Made by a program: the position numbers and the translations under genes. Positions 23,506-34,600 of a DNA stretch of 64,000 bases are shown piece after piece. The number at the start of each line of letters is the position of its first letter. Positions within the stretch are counted from its first letter, which is position 1. The DNA lies in the NCBI GenBank assembly GCA_019802505.1, contig JAFMOC010000435.1:143501-207500 (forward strand), given 5' to 3'. Source of the stretch: Corydoras sp. C115 (taxonomy: Eukaryota > Chordata > Actinopteri > Siluriformes > Callichthyidae). The notes beneath the pieces were generated by a model that saw nothing but the letters and a program-made list of their open reading frames with translations, did not search any database and was not told the DNA's origin.

Positions 23506-23533
23506 TAACTAATGCAGAACAATTTGCTTGCAG

Positions 23534-26500
23534 ATGGCTGGAAGGACCGTCGCCATCCTCGCTCTTATCTGTCCGGTGGTGTGGTTGGCACCCGATTGGT
23601 ACCCCAAAACCCTAAAGTGTGATGTTTTCCGTGTGAGCAATGACACAGAGGTGAAGGTGGACTGCTCAAGCAGAGGCCTGTTTGAGCTTCCCAGAGGAAT
23701 TCCATCCAACACCACCAACCTGACCCTCACCATCAACCACATTCCCGGACTTAACAGCAGCTCGTTCCAAGGCCTCAACAACATCATGGAGATCGACATG
23801 CGTTGCAACTGCGTGCCCATCAAGATCGGCCCCAAGGACCACATCTGCACCCAGAGCGTGACCGTTCAAGACGGGACCTTCTCGCAGCTAAAGACTCTTA
23901 AGTCGCTCTACCTGGATGGAAATCGCCTCTCCAGCATCCCAAAGGGGCTCCCGCCCAACGTTGTGCTCCTGAGCCTCGAGGTCAACAACATCTCCTCCAT
24001 TCTGAAGGAAAACCTCTCCGACATAACCAACATTGAGTTTCTGTACCTCGGCCAGAACTGTTACTTTCGAAACCCCTGCAACAGGTCCTACCAGGTCGAG
24101 GAGGACGCCTTTCTGCAGCTGGACAAAATGAGGCTGCTGTCCCTCAAGTCCAACAACTTGTCCGAAGTTCCTCAGAAGTTGCCATCGAGCCTTAAGGAGC
24201 TCTACTTGTACAACAATAACATACAAACGGTAACGGCTGAGGTCTTTCAGAACCTGACCGAGCTGGAGATTCTTGATCTGAGTGGGAATTGCCCCCGCTG
24301 TTACAACGCTCCCTTCCCGTGCACCCCCTGCCCCGATGGTGCCCCTCTCGATATACATAAATCAGCCTTCCTCCATTTGGAAAAACTACAAATCCTACGA
24401 CTTCACAGCAACTCCCTCACGACCGTCCCTCCTGAATGGTTCCTGGGATGTAAAGACCTTCGGGTGTTGGATCTTTCGAGCAACTTCTTGGCCCTGGAGA
24501 TAACTCGCCCCTCCTTTCCTCCGGCACTGCCCTTGCTGAAGGAACTGGATCTCTCCTTTAACTACGAGCTTCAACGGTACCCCTCATCTCTTAACCTGTC
24601 CAAACAGTTCTCCTTTCTTAAGTCTCTGAGGATTCTTAGAATCAGGGGCTTTGTCTTTCAAGAGCTCAAACGGCAAGACATTCAGCCTTTAACGTCTCTG
24701 GATCGCCTTGAAATGATCGACCTGGGCACCAACTTCATCAAGTTAGCCAACTTGAGCGTCCTCAGGGAGATGAAACGCTTCCATGTCATCAACCTTTCGG
24801 ACAACAAAATATCGTCTCCCTCGGAAGTTGAGAGTGCAGTGGGACTAACAGGTGCTTATGGCGCCATAAAAGAGGACGGCACCTCCCCAATGTCACGAGG
24901 TTCTCAGTACCAGAGTGGAGAAGTGAGAGAGATCCACTATTTCAGGTACGATGAATATGCACGCAGCTGTAAAAATAAGGATAAGGAACTTGGTGTACCG
25001 AGTCCCTTCACCACGCAGTGCAGTTCTTTCGGGAAAACCTTGGACATCAGCAGGAACAACATATTCTTTTTACACTCGAGGTTCCTGAACCTGGAGGAGC
25101 TGAGGTGTCTCAATCTGTCTGGAAACGCCATGAGCCAGGCACTGAATGGTTCCGAGTTTGTGTATCTGAAGAACTTGCAGTACCTCGACTTCTCCAGCAA
25201 TCGGCTGGACCTGATGTTCTCCACAGCGTTTCAGGAGCTGAGCAACTTGGTCGTCCTGGACATCAGTCACAACAACCATTACTTCGAGGCAGAGGGTTTA
25301 ACACACATGCTGAATTTCACCAAGAACCTCAGCAAGCTGACCACCTTGATCATGAACCACAATCAGATATCAACATCCACCAACACGGAGATGGAGAGCT
25401 TCACCCTGAAGCATCTGGAATTCAGGGGCAACCGTCTGGACATGCTCTGGAGAGACGGCGACACCCGATATTTCAACTACTTCAAGAAGTTGATGGTCTT
25501 GCAATCCCTGGACATCTCTCACAACAACCTGAACTTCATTCCCAACCAGGTCTTCCAGAGCCTGCCCGACTCCCTCAGAGAACTCAACATCACAAACAAC
25601 AAGCTGGTCTCGTTCTTCTGGGAGGGCCTCAGATTCCTGCAAAATCTGCAGGTGCTGGACCTCAGTGAGAACCATTTGACAAGCGTTCCCAGCAGGCTTT
25701 CCAACTGCTGTAAATCCATGACCACGATGGTTCTCCGCAAAAACCAGATCTCCAGACTCAGTCCTGAGTTCCTCCAAGGCGCGTTCAGCTTGAAGAAACT
25801 GGATTTGAGTTACAATCAGATCAAATACGTTGACGAGTCCAGCTTCCCCGAGGATGTGGTAGACCAGCTGGAGGTCTTATTCTTGAACAACAACAAGTTT
25901 GTGTGCTCCTGCAATGCCACCTGGTTTGTCCGCTGGCTCAACCGTACCTCGGTGAACATCCCGAGGCTGGCTACGGATGTTACTTGCTCGTCGCCAGGAA
26001 CCCAGCGCGGTCAGAGCGTGGTGGAGTTGAACCTGTTGGCCTGTCAGCACAACTCGCTGTCCATCGTTCTGAGTATTTTGTGCACGTCTGTGATCCTGAG
26101 CATTCTCGTCTTGTCCATCTCCAGCCATCTCTTCCTGTGGGACGTCTGGTACATTTACCACTTCTGCCTGGCCAAGATCAAAGGCTACCGTCGCCTCCTG
26201 TCCGAAAGCATGGCCTACGATGCCTTCGTGGTCTACGATAAGACGGACTCAGCCATCAGTGAATGGGTGATGCAGGAGTTTCGGGTCCAGCTCGAAGATC
26301 GTGGAGAACCATGCCTCCATCTTTGCCTAGAGGATCGGGACTGGCCCCCAGGGTGCCCCCTTATCGAGAACCTTTCCCAGAGCATTCAGCTCAGCAAGCG
26401 CACCATATTCATCCTGACTGGTCACTTTATCCGCAGTGGCCACTTTAAGATGGCGTTCTACCTCGCCCACCAGCGGCTCCTGGACGAGAAGAACGATGTC

Positions 26501-26698
26501 ATCATCATGATTTTCCTGGAGAGGTTCTCCGCCAGTCACTCCAAGTACCTGAGACTGAGGAAGAGGCTGTACAGGAGGTCAGTTCTGGAGTGGCCCCAGA
26601 ACCCGCAAGCCCAACAGTACTTCTGGTTCTGTCTTAGGAATGTCATGGCAACCGAGAGCCAGCAGAACTATAATAAACTCTTTAAGGAAACCCTGTAA
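23534..26698 (+). CDS. tlr7: Toll-like receptor 7
   Basis: TLR7 is an endosomal sensor of guanosine and single-stranded RNA that signals through MyD88. The reading frame of 1054 codons is intact. The ATG directly follows an acceptor (TTGCTTGCAG), so the first exon is untranslated; an earlier in-frame ATG at 23528 would lie in the intron. Features in order: signal peptide (VAILALICPVVW); LRR cap WYPKTLKCDV; LRRs including the TLR7/8/9 signature GNCPRCYNAPFPCTPC; the Z-loop region near EIHYFRYDEYARSC, cleaved in mammalian TLR7; a C-terminal LRR cap with CSCNATWFVRWLN; a membrane helix at about residues 840-865 followed by FLWDVWYIYHFC; and a TIR domain from about 895 with YDAFVVYDK, the BB-loop block EDRDWPPGCP (human ERDWLPGQP) and the FW box near the end (QYFWFCLRN). 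It ends FKETL (human FKETV). tlr8 lies 5 kb downstream on the same strand. Confidence 0.96.
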   Translation: MAGRTVAILALICPVVWLAPDWYPKTLKCDVFRVSNDTEVKVDCSSRGLFELPRGIPSNTTNLTLTINHIPGLNSSSFQGLNNIMEIDMRCNCVPIKIGPKDHICTQSVTVQDGTFSQLKTLKSLYLDGNRLSSIPKGLPPNVVLLSLEVNNISSILKENLSDITNIEFLYLGQNCYFRNPCNRSYQVEEDAFLQLDKMRLLSLKSNNLSEVPQKLPSSLKELYLYNNNIQTVTAEVFQNLTELEILDLSGNCPRCYNAPFPCTPCPDGAPLDIHKSAFLHLEKLQILRLHSNSLTTVPPEWFLGCKDLRVLDLSSNFLALEITRPSFPPALPLLKELDLSFNYELQRYPSSLNLSKQFSFLKSLRILRIRGFVFQELKRQDIQPLTSLDRLEMIDLGTNFIKLANLSVLREMKRFHVINLSDNKISSPSEVESAVGLTGAYGAIKEDGTSPMSRGSQYQSGEVREIHYFRYDEYARSCKNKDKELGVPSPFTTQCSSFGKTLDISRNNIFFLHSRFLNLEELRCLNLSGNAMSQALNGSEFVYLKNLQYLDFSSNRLDLMFSTAFQELSNLVVLDISHNNHYFEAEGLTHMLNFTKNLSKLTTLIMNHNQISTSTNTEMESFTLKHLEFRGNRLDMLWRDGDTRYFNYFKKLMVLQSLDISHNNLNFIPNQVFQSLPDSLRELNITNNKLVSFFWEGLRFLQNLQVLDLSENHLTSVPSRLSNCCKSMTTMVLRKNQISRLSPEFLQGAFSLKKLDLSYNQIKYVDESSFPEDVVDQLEVLFLNNNKFVCSCNATWFVRWLNRTSVNIPRLATDVTCSSPGTQRGQSVVELNLLACQHNSLSIVLSILCTSVILSILVLSISSHLFLWDVWYIYHFCLAKIKGYRRLLSESMAYDAFVVYDKTDSAISEWVMQEFRVQLEDRGEPCLHLCLEDRDWPPGCPLIENLSQSIQLSKRTIFILTGHFIRSGHFKMAFYLAHQRLLDEKNDVIIMIFLERFSASHSKYLRLRKRLYRRSVLEWPQNPQAQQYFWFCLRNVMATESQQNYNKLFKETL

Positions 26699-27125
26699 CG
26701 TCTAAAGGTTCTCGTGATGGTGGTTCTAATCTTTTAAATATCAAACTAAAATTACAAACGTGTAAAATTCCGGCCACAACAGCCACCGGCCACTTTATTA
26801 GAGACGCACTGAGCCGCTGTAGCTGATCACAGATGGGGTTTGTAGTCCTACTGTTCCATTCTGTAGTCCATCTGTTAGTTCTCTTCACTCTGTTCTCTGA
26901 TGATCAGCACCATGGACTGAGCAGGTGGACGGATGAAACCTATTTGCGCAGAACTGTCTTCCTCGTCTGTTTCTTTTGAGGTGTGACTGGCTTCCTGGAG
27001 GTGGAGTCAGACCTTCATCCATGGCTCTGCAGACGAATACTGATGGAACCTGAATATTAATTGGACTGGCGGTCCTGCAGGACGCCCCCTAATGGACTCA
27101 CATATAGTTTTCCATTTGTTAAATA
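26699..27125. repeat. Dispersed DNA-transposon scraps after tlr7
   Basis: Bases 26785-26880 hold CCACTTTATTAG plus ACAAACCCCATCTGTGATC in reverse orientation. This module recurs near 2985-3060, 10612-10660, 35000-35325 and 36665. It is probably one degenerate MITE family. No gene is seen. Confidence 0.55.
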
Positions 27126-27129
27126 TCTC

Positions 27130-27370
27130 TACATGGCTGTCCTACACTGTTGTTTCTGCCTGGCCGCTCAAGGAGGACGAGTCCCCCACTGAGTCTCGGT
27201 CCTCACAAGGTTTCTTCCTGAAATAACAACATAACAGGGAGTTTTTTCTTGCCACTGTTGCTTCGGCTCGCTCTTTGGGGGTTTAAAGGCTTTTCATTCT
27301 GTAAAGCTGCTTTGTGACAATGTACTGTTGTAAAAAGCGCTCTATAAATAAATTACTTGAACTTGAACCT
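27130..27370 (+). repeat. Dispersed repeat, GAGTCCCCCACTGAG family
   Basis: It holds AGGAGGACGAGTCCCCCACT, AACAGGGAGTTTTTTCTTGC, AAAGCTGCTTTGTGACAA and ends TATAAATAAATTACTTGAAC. Other copies: 47703-47945 (minus), 59640-59905 (plus), scraps at 12170 and 55560. It resembles a common fish retroelement 3' region; the family is uncertain. Confidence 0.75.
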
Positions 27371-27944
27371 CCTAAATTAACCTCCCTTTTAATAATAATA
27401 ATAAACTTCTTGGTAACATTTCAGATGGCAGCTTTGAAAGGGATGCTGGGAAATGTCCTTCTAGTGAAACCACGTTGGTGTGATATGCAGGTGTCCTCAT
27501 ACTTTTGTTTGATTCACAGAGGTTCCAAAGCGTCAACAGCGACACCCAGTGGGCGGCAGCGGTACAGTTCCGAAATGGTGAACTTTTCGTTCTAGAACCA
27601 AGCCGTCTCTGAGGTTCGGATCACGTGTTTGAATGCGAGCTTTAGATCATTAACGGAGAAGTTGTTGATGTTAAAATTTGTTGGATTTGTACCTTTTTTT
27701 GGGTTGAGTTTAAATCGTTAATTTTATCTGTTTATTAATTAATGAAGATTTATTTTGCTCATTTTGAATCACATGGTTTTAAAATTGTTTAATCTGATTA
27801 AAGTGAAGTACGAGTTTATGATGATGCTTCTCGACCAATCAGATTGAGCTCAGGACATTAATAATGGAGAAATGATGGCGGTGATGGGGTCGCATCCCGG
27901 TGGGGTTTCTGTGATCGGTTACCTGAGTCTGGATCGGCACCTCC
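27371..27944. other. Gene-free AT-rich stretch
   Basis: No gene, splice context or repeat family is recognised here. Confidence 0.4.
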
Positions 27945-28440
27945 ATGTTCATCCATTATCATCAGCTTAATCCTCCACTGGGGTCACTGGGGGGGGAGGG
28001 TTCCCCATGCCCATCAAGCACAGGACCGGGCGGCACAGTGGCTTAGTGGTTTAGCATGTTCTCCTCTCAGCACTAGGTATTTCTGGTTCGAATCCCAATC
28101 TGGGTGGAGTTTGCATGTTCTCCCCGTGTCCACGTGGGTTTCCTCCGGGTTCTCCGGTTTCCTCCCACAGTCCAAAAAACATGGTTCAAGGTCAATTGAG
28201 TTCTCCAAATTGCCCCATATAGAGTGTGTGTGTGCATGTGTGTATTTCAGTGTGTGTATATATATATTTTATGTGTGTGAGTATGAGTGTGTGTGTGTGT
28301 GCATGTGTGAGTGTGTATATGAGTGTGTGTGTGTGTATGTGTGTATATACGTATATTTTATGTGTATGTATGTGAGTGTGTCTATGAGTGTGTGTGTGTG
28401 TATGTGTGTGTGTGTGTGTGAGTGAGTGTGTGTGAGTGTA
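27945..28440. repeat. SINE tail (minus) joined to SINE head (plus) and GT-rich tract
   Basis: 27945-28018 is a reversed SINE tail. 28027-28240 is a forward SINE from GGGCGGCACAGTGGCTTAG that loses its 3' part to an irregular GTGTGTATATAT tract up to 28440. Confidence 0.82.
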
Positions 28441-28499
28441 AGAGCTAATGAAAGTTCTTTTGATATAGGACCTCAGTGCTCTGATTCAGGGTGTGTATT

Positions 28500-28625
28500 G
28501 AGGTTCTTTAATGAGGTTCTTGTATGAGGTTCCTGTATGAGGTTCCTGTATGAGGTTCTTGTATGAGGTTCCAGTATGAGGTTCCTGTATGAGGTTCCAG
28601 TATGAGGTTTCTGTATGAGGTGTGT
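28500..28625 (+). repeat. 13-bp tandem repeat
   Basis: Units of GAGGTTCCTGTAT, with CTTGTAT and CCAGTAT variants, repeat about nine times. Confidence 0.9.
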
Positions 28626-28639
28626 AACTCCAGATCAGA

Positions 28640-29268
28640 TGTGAGGTTGTGAGCTCCACACTCGGCTCATGATTCGGCAAAAAAAGGAAGTGAGGCGTGA
28701 TTACTTCCTCTCCCACACCGCCCCCCCCCCCACGGCGGGGCGGAGAACCCGGAAGGTTTTATTAAATTTCACGAATGAATAAAAAACCAGATGGAGCAAC
28801 GAACGCAGCGGCGGAACGGGGAACCACAGAGATATTAATAACACCCCCCCCCCCCCCCCTGCCCTGACGGGCGCTTACGAAATGCCCCCTTACGAAATGC
28901 CCCCTCAGCTGGTGGAGCTTCACGGCATCGGGGGCAAACGGGAGTGGGGGTGGGGTGGGGGTTTCTGCCAGTTCATCTAAACTTCCCTAATCTGCCCAGA
29001 AGCTCATTCTTGTTTGCGGGAGTGGAACAGCACGCACCTCGCACCGGGGGCCGATCATGGTGAGGCATCCTTTAATACACCTTTAATCTTTTAATTTAAT
29101 TTTGGAGTGTGGGCAGGGGGGGGGTCGGGGTAGGGGTCGGGCACTGATGTGGGGCGAGGAGGAGGTTCAGGTCAGGACTGCGTAGAGCGGGGTCACGGTG
29201 ATGCTGGATCAGAGAGGGGCCTTCCCTAAACTGTTTATACAAAGCTGGAGGCATATCGTTCTTTAAAA
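28640..29268. other. Gene-free stretch with C/G homopolymers
   Basis: Contains C runs near 28719 and 28843 and a short direct repeat of TACGAAATGCCCC at 28876-28905. No gene is supported. Confidence 0.45.
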
Positions 29269-29449
29269 TCAACATGGATTCAAGGTCAATGGAGTTCTCC
29301 AAATTGCCCCATATAGAGTGCCAAATTGCCCCCCCTCCCCCGGGTTTCCGATGTCCATCCAGGGGAGAACGTTTCGGGCACTGGGCACATACACACAGGA
29401 CAGGGGCAATCTATCACTGGGCACTCACAGGAACACACACACTCTACTG
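29269..29449. repeat. SINE scrap (plus) and host SINE (minus) of a hAT insertion
   Basis: 29269-29321 is a forward SINE centre. 29335-29449 is a reversed SINE that is cut by the hAT element and continues at 30408-30530, up to TGGGATTCGAGCC. Confidence 0.82.
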
Positions 29450-30399
29450 CAGGGGTGTCCACACATTTCTGGCCCGAGATCTACTTTTCCATTGGACAGG
29501 TCATCGAGATCTAACAGGGTTAATAATTTTTTAGGCTTTTATATTGAAACCTGTTTACACACATCATGTTAGTATTTGGGGGGGCACGTTGGCTTAGTGG
29601 TTTAGCACGTTCTCCTTTCAGCACTAGAGATTCCCGGTTCGAATCCCAATCTGGGTGGAGTTTCCATGTTCTCCCCGTGTCCGCGTGGGTTTCCTCCGGG
29701 TTCTCCGGTTCTCTCCTACATTTCAAAAACATGGATCAAGTTGATTGAATTCTCCAAATTGCCCCATATAGAGTGTGTGTGTGTGAGTGTGTGCACAGTG
29801 ATAGATTGCCCCCTGTCCTGGGTGTATCTGCCCAGCGCCTGAGACGCTCTCCCCTGGATGGGCATGGGGAACCCCCCCATTTCTGGGGAACCAGAAATTG
29901 CAGCAAAAAGCATGAAAACATTTTTTTAGTACAACCAACCGACCAAACACAATGGAAGTGCAATGGCTATTTGACAAATCAAGCAAAGGCATTTTGAGTT
30001 TGACATTGCAAAAAAATATTCCTCCTCTCACTCTAAATGAAAGTGGTATTTTAGTTCTTTTGGAGCGAAGTCCTTCACTCGTCTCGTCAGTCAAATAATG
30101 TGCAAAAACAGAAAATATCTAATGTAGATGACTCGCGAGGCAGCGCTTCGGATTTAGGTTCAGAGGCGGGGCCACGGGCTGGTTTTTGGCACAGCGAGAG
30201 AGATGGGGGGGAAGCCAGACCGCTTGCGTTCAGAGATCGCGATTCGGAATGAATCACATTGTGTCTTAAAATGTGTGCGCGCGTGTGTATAAGCGCTTCC
30301 GATACTCTGTGCTGTAAAAAAAGCGCTGATACGTGATTTTTTTTTTCAAACCACCATCGCGATCGACCGGACACCCCATCGACGTATTGAGCACCCCTG
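29450..30399. mobile_element. hAT-like element containing a SINE, copy 1
   Basis: A 950-bp element with ends CAGGGGTG...CACCCCTG is flanked by the perfect 8-bp duplication CTCTACTG (29442-29449 and 30400-30407), diagnostic of hAT transposition. A forward SINE lies inside at about 29578-29880. The remaining inner sequence matches copy 2 (57944-58871) in inverted orientation. The coding trace is degenerate and non-autonomous. Confidence 0.92.
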
Positions 30400-30534
30400 C
30401 TCTACTGTATATAGGACAATGTTGAACATTCAATATACCTTGAATCCATGTTCCAGAACCTGGAGGAAACCCACTTGGACATGGAGAGAACATGGAAACT
30501 CCACCCAGATTGGGATTCGAGCCTCTAGAGGGCT

Positions 30535-31280
30535 TACCGCATTTTCTGCACCTAAAAGCCTAAAATGTTCCCAGAAATCGGACATGCGCCTTATACGTGT
30601 ACTGAGTTCCAAAATCTATAAAAGTATTGTGCGATTGTGGTTTTTTTCCACACATCACCGTCCCTGCTGAAAAAGCAGAGTGAAGAAAATTAATTCGGAG
30701 CTTGCCGTCATTCCGGGAGGATTAAATAAAGAACTCCAACCGCTGGACATCGTCGTAAACGGGGCGTTTAAAGTAAAGTTGCGGGCGGCGTGGGAGCGAT
30801 GGATGATTGACGGCGAGCACACGTTTACTAAAACTCGGGAGGCAGCGGCGAGCTTTCGCGAAAGCCGGCATCATTGCTGAACAGCCGCCCGGAGACGAGA
30901 CGGACTCGGACATCGATGAGAGGGAACACCGGAGTGCTCGATAGAGAACCGGCTTTTTAATTCAGACACAGAAGACGAGGACGCTGATGGCTTTGTGGGA
31001 GAAGAGTGATTAAAAATAATGTGTGTTTTGTCAAGTAGTAGAATAAACTTCATTTATAAATCACCATTTTGTATCCTTTACTTTTCTTGTAGATCGTATG
31101 TTTTAGCGAGTGCCTTATAATACGCTGCCGTACAGAATAAGTACCGTACAGAAATAGAGTCCCTAATTCAGACTGCGCCTTATAGTACGGTGCGCCTTAT
31201 ACGTGGCTCAAATACAGAAATAGACCCCGTAATTCAGACTGCGCCTTATAATACGACCTTATGGTCCGTAAAATACGGTA
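30535..31280 (+). mobile_element. pogo/Tigger-like transposon remnant
   Basis: The ends are TACCGCATTTTCTGCACC on the left and, on the right, the reverse complement of TACCGTATTTTACGGACC. They are imperfect terminal inverted repeats bounded by TA, as in Tc1/mariner. The piece 30680-30880 encodes the C-terminal DDE-transposase stretch ELAVIPGGLNKELQPLD followed by GEHTFTKT, and is then broken by stops. AT-rich tandem phrases (GCGCCTTATA, AATTCAGACTGCGCCTTATA) fill the right end. It inserted at the edge of the host SINE. Confidence 0.85.
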
Positions 31281-31691
31281 TTTAAATATTAATATTTAAA
31301 CCTGGCAACCAGTGATGCTGAAATGTGATTGGTTAAGTGCTTTAATAAGTAAATACATGTCTGTAAGCGGCGTAACCCTGGAAATGCTCTGACAGAAAGC
31401 AGATGGAGCATTTGGAATTATTTAGCGATTTTTAGGCCTTCAGAGAAGAACCTGAGGAACCTGATGACCACCACTGCTTTAAAGTTTAAACAGTATAAAC
31501 ATCTGAAAACCACCAGAATCATGAGAAGTTGTTGTTTTGAAGGTCACCACGGTTCTTTGGATGAAGGTCTCTACCGGGTTCATGTGTCACGGTTCACCTT
31601 CCAACTTCAAAGCCCTATAATTTGTCTAGTTCTTTGAAGCTTTGTGTTTGTAATTAATTTCTAATCGTGATGAACGTTCTCGTTCGTACAG
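31281..31691. other. Upstream region of the tlr8 coding exon
   Basis: No SINE. The large tlr8 exon has an in-frame stop just upstream of its acceptor (CGTTCGTACAG, ending 31691), so this is intron or flank. I could not identify the first exon. Confidence 0.4.
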
Positions 31692-34600
31692 GACACTCGT
31701 CGTTGGAAGGTGGCGCTGTGGTCGACCCTGGTGTTCATGATGATCTCTGTGTCGTGCAAGATAAACCGCAAGTTTCTGGTGACCCAACCCTGTGACATCT
31801 ACGAGAACCCAAACGCCAGCACAGTGTACTTCAATTGCCGTAAACGGGGCCTGACCACGTTCCCCTGCCTGTTTCCGAACACCACCACTCTGGATCTGTC
31901 CGAGAACCGATTGAGGAACCTGAACAGCAGCTTGTTGCGTGACCTTAAGGCTCTGACGACCCTCAACCTCAACTGGATGAACCAAAGGCACCAGGTGAAT
32001 ATATCCCATGGGATTTTTACAAACCTGACGAAGCTGCAGTCGCTGAGGTTCAGCGGGGCCGCTCTGACACGCATCCCTGCGGAACTTCCGAAGACCTTGA
32101 TCAACCTGACACTCGCCCAGAACAAAATCGTCTGCCTCGACGCCAAGAGCTTCGCAGGTTTGGAAAATCTGAAATACCTCGACCTCAACAAAAACTGCTA
32201 CTACTGGAATTCGTGCGGGAAGGTCTTCACGATTTCCAACGGAACCTTCTCGAACCTCGACAAGCTAAAGTTTTTGGATCTGTCCTATAATAACCTCACC
32301 GTCATACCTAGAGGTCTGCCAGGCTCCCTGTCGCACCTTCAGCTGGCATCCAACAGCATCCAGCGCATCGGACAGGACGATTTCGCGGGGCTTGGGAACC
32401 TGGTATCGCTGAAGATCCAGGGGAACTGTCCACGCTGTCACAACGCCCCGTTCCCGTGTAGACCGTGCACCAACGGCTCCATCGACATCCACGAGCACGC
32501 CTTCAGTAACCTGAACAAACTGGAACTGCTTCACATGGCCGGCAACTCCATCGATCATATAAAGCCAGAATGGTTTAAGAACGTCTCAAACCTGAAGGAG
32601 CTTTTCTTGTCCTACAACTTCCTGATCGATTCCTTTGAGACGGGGGAATTTCTGATGTATCTGCCCCTACTTAGAAAAATCGACATTTCCTTTAACTATA
32701 AAATCAAAGGCTATCTGGAAACGGTTCAGCTAGCGCCCGGCTTCGCCAACCTGACGTCTCTTCACTCGCTGCACATGCAAGGGCTGGTTTTCAAAACAGT
32801 TAACGAAAGTACGCTCAGACCTCTGTATGGCCTACAGAACCTGACCACTCTGGACTTGGGGATCAATTTCATTGTGAGAGCCAAGTCTGAAGTTTTCAGG
32901 CCTCTGAGGAAGCTGAAGCTCCTCTACCTGGCCGAAAACCGCTTGTACCCCATTACCAACAATGGACCACTGGTGCAGAGCTATGGCGTCAAACCCAACG
33001 TTAATCTGCCCCAATTGTCGGGGTCTGAATCCGGTGAGAGAAGGTCTTACGACATGCCCAAGCACCTCGTCAAAGAAGAGTGCTTCAACGCCGGCCGCGT
33101 CCTGGACCTGAGCAGGAACAACATATTCTTTATTTCCCCCCAGCAGTTTGTGGGCTATCAGAACATCTCCTGCCTAAACCTGTCCAGGAACGGCTTCGCG
33201 GCAGCTCTGAACGGGACGGAATTTGCGTCGCTGCCTCATCTGAAGTATTTGGACTTGTCGTTCAATAAGATCGACTTGGCCTACGATAACGCCTTCCACG
33301 AGCTGACCCAGCTGGAGGTGCTGGACCTCAGCTACAACCCTCATTACTTCACGGTGCGCGGGGTCACCAATAGTTTGAACTTCATTGGGAACCTCACGTT
33401 CCTGAGGGTCTTAAACATGAGCTTCAACAGCATCTCGACCCTGACCACCAAGTGCATGCACAGCTACTCGCTCAACGAGCTGCAGTTCCAGTCCAATGAA
33501 CTGGGGACCATGTGGCGGGTGAAGGACCACAGCTACGAAAAGCTCTTCCTGGGTTTGACCAACCTGACGTATCTGGACATCTCACACAACAGGCTGAACA
33601 AGATCTCCAGCAGGATTTACAAATACTTACCCGTCACGCTTACCAAACTCACCCTCTCCAACAACGATCTGCTATCCCTCAACTGGACCCTGATGAGGAA
33701 CTTCACCCGGCTGAAATCCCTCGTTCTTAGCGGAAACCGGCTGGTTTTTGTCTCTCAGAACCTGAGCTTGGACCTCCCTTCCCTGAATCTCCTGGACCTG
33801 AGCCACAACTGGATCTCCAAACTCTCCGACGGGTTTCTCATCGGGGCCGTGAACCTTCACTATCTGGACCTGAGCCACAACAGGCTGGCCACCATCAATC
33901 AGTCTACGTTCCCATCCGAAGGACCCAACATGGTGACTCTGTGGCTCCATGGCAACCCCTTCCACTGCACCTGTGACCTGATGGATTTCATCCTATGGAT
34001 CTACGACAGCAACGTGTTCATTCCCAAACTGGTGACATCACTGAGGTGCAACAAGCCCGAGCAAATCCAAGGCCAGGGGGTGATGCACTTCGACATAAAG
34101 GAGTGCATCGATAACCATGTGGCATTCCTCATCTACTTTTGCTCCACTTTGCTGATCTTGGGTGTGATGGTGATCACCACGATGATGCACTTGTTCTTCT
34201 GGGACGTTTCTTATCTCTTCTACTACATGAAGGCCAAACTGAAAGGGTACCGGAAGCTACACAGCGGCAATAACACCTATGAGGCCTTCGTTGCCTACGA
34301 TACCAAAGACCCTCAAGTTTCAGAATGGGTCTTGAATCACCTGCGAGTCCAGCTGGAGGAGTGCGGCGACTACTTCCTCCCGATTTGCTTGGAGGAGCGC
34401 GACTGGCTACCCGGCTGCCCCGTGGTGGACAGCCTGACCCAGAGCATCCGTCAGAGCCGCAAGGCGGTCTTCGTCCTGACCCAGTCGTATGTAAACAGTG
34501 GTTCCTTTAAGATGGCCATGTACCTGGCGCACCAGAGGCTGCTGGACGACAGCGAAGACGTCATCGTCCTGCTGCTGCTCGAGCCCGTCCTGCAGAACTC

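Noticed and set aside
23528..23533. Earlier tlr7 ATG two codons upstream
   Set aside because: It falls inside the splice acceptor TTGCTTGCAG, so it would be removed with the intron.
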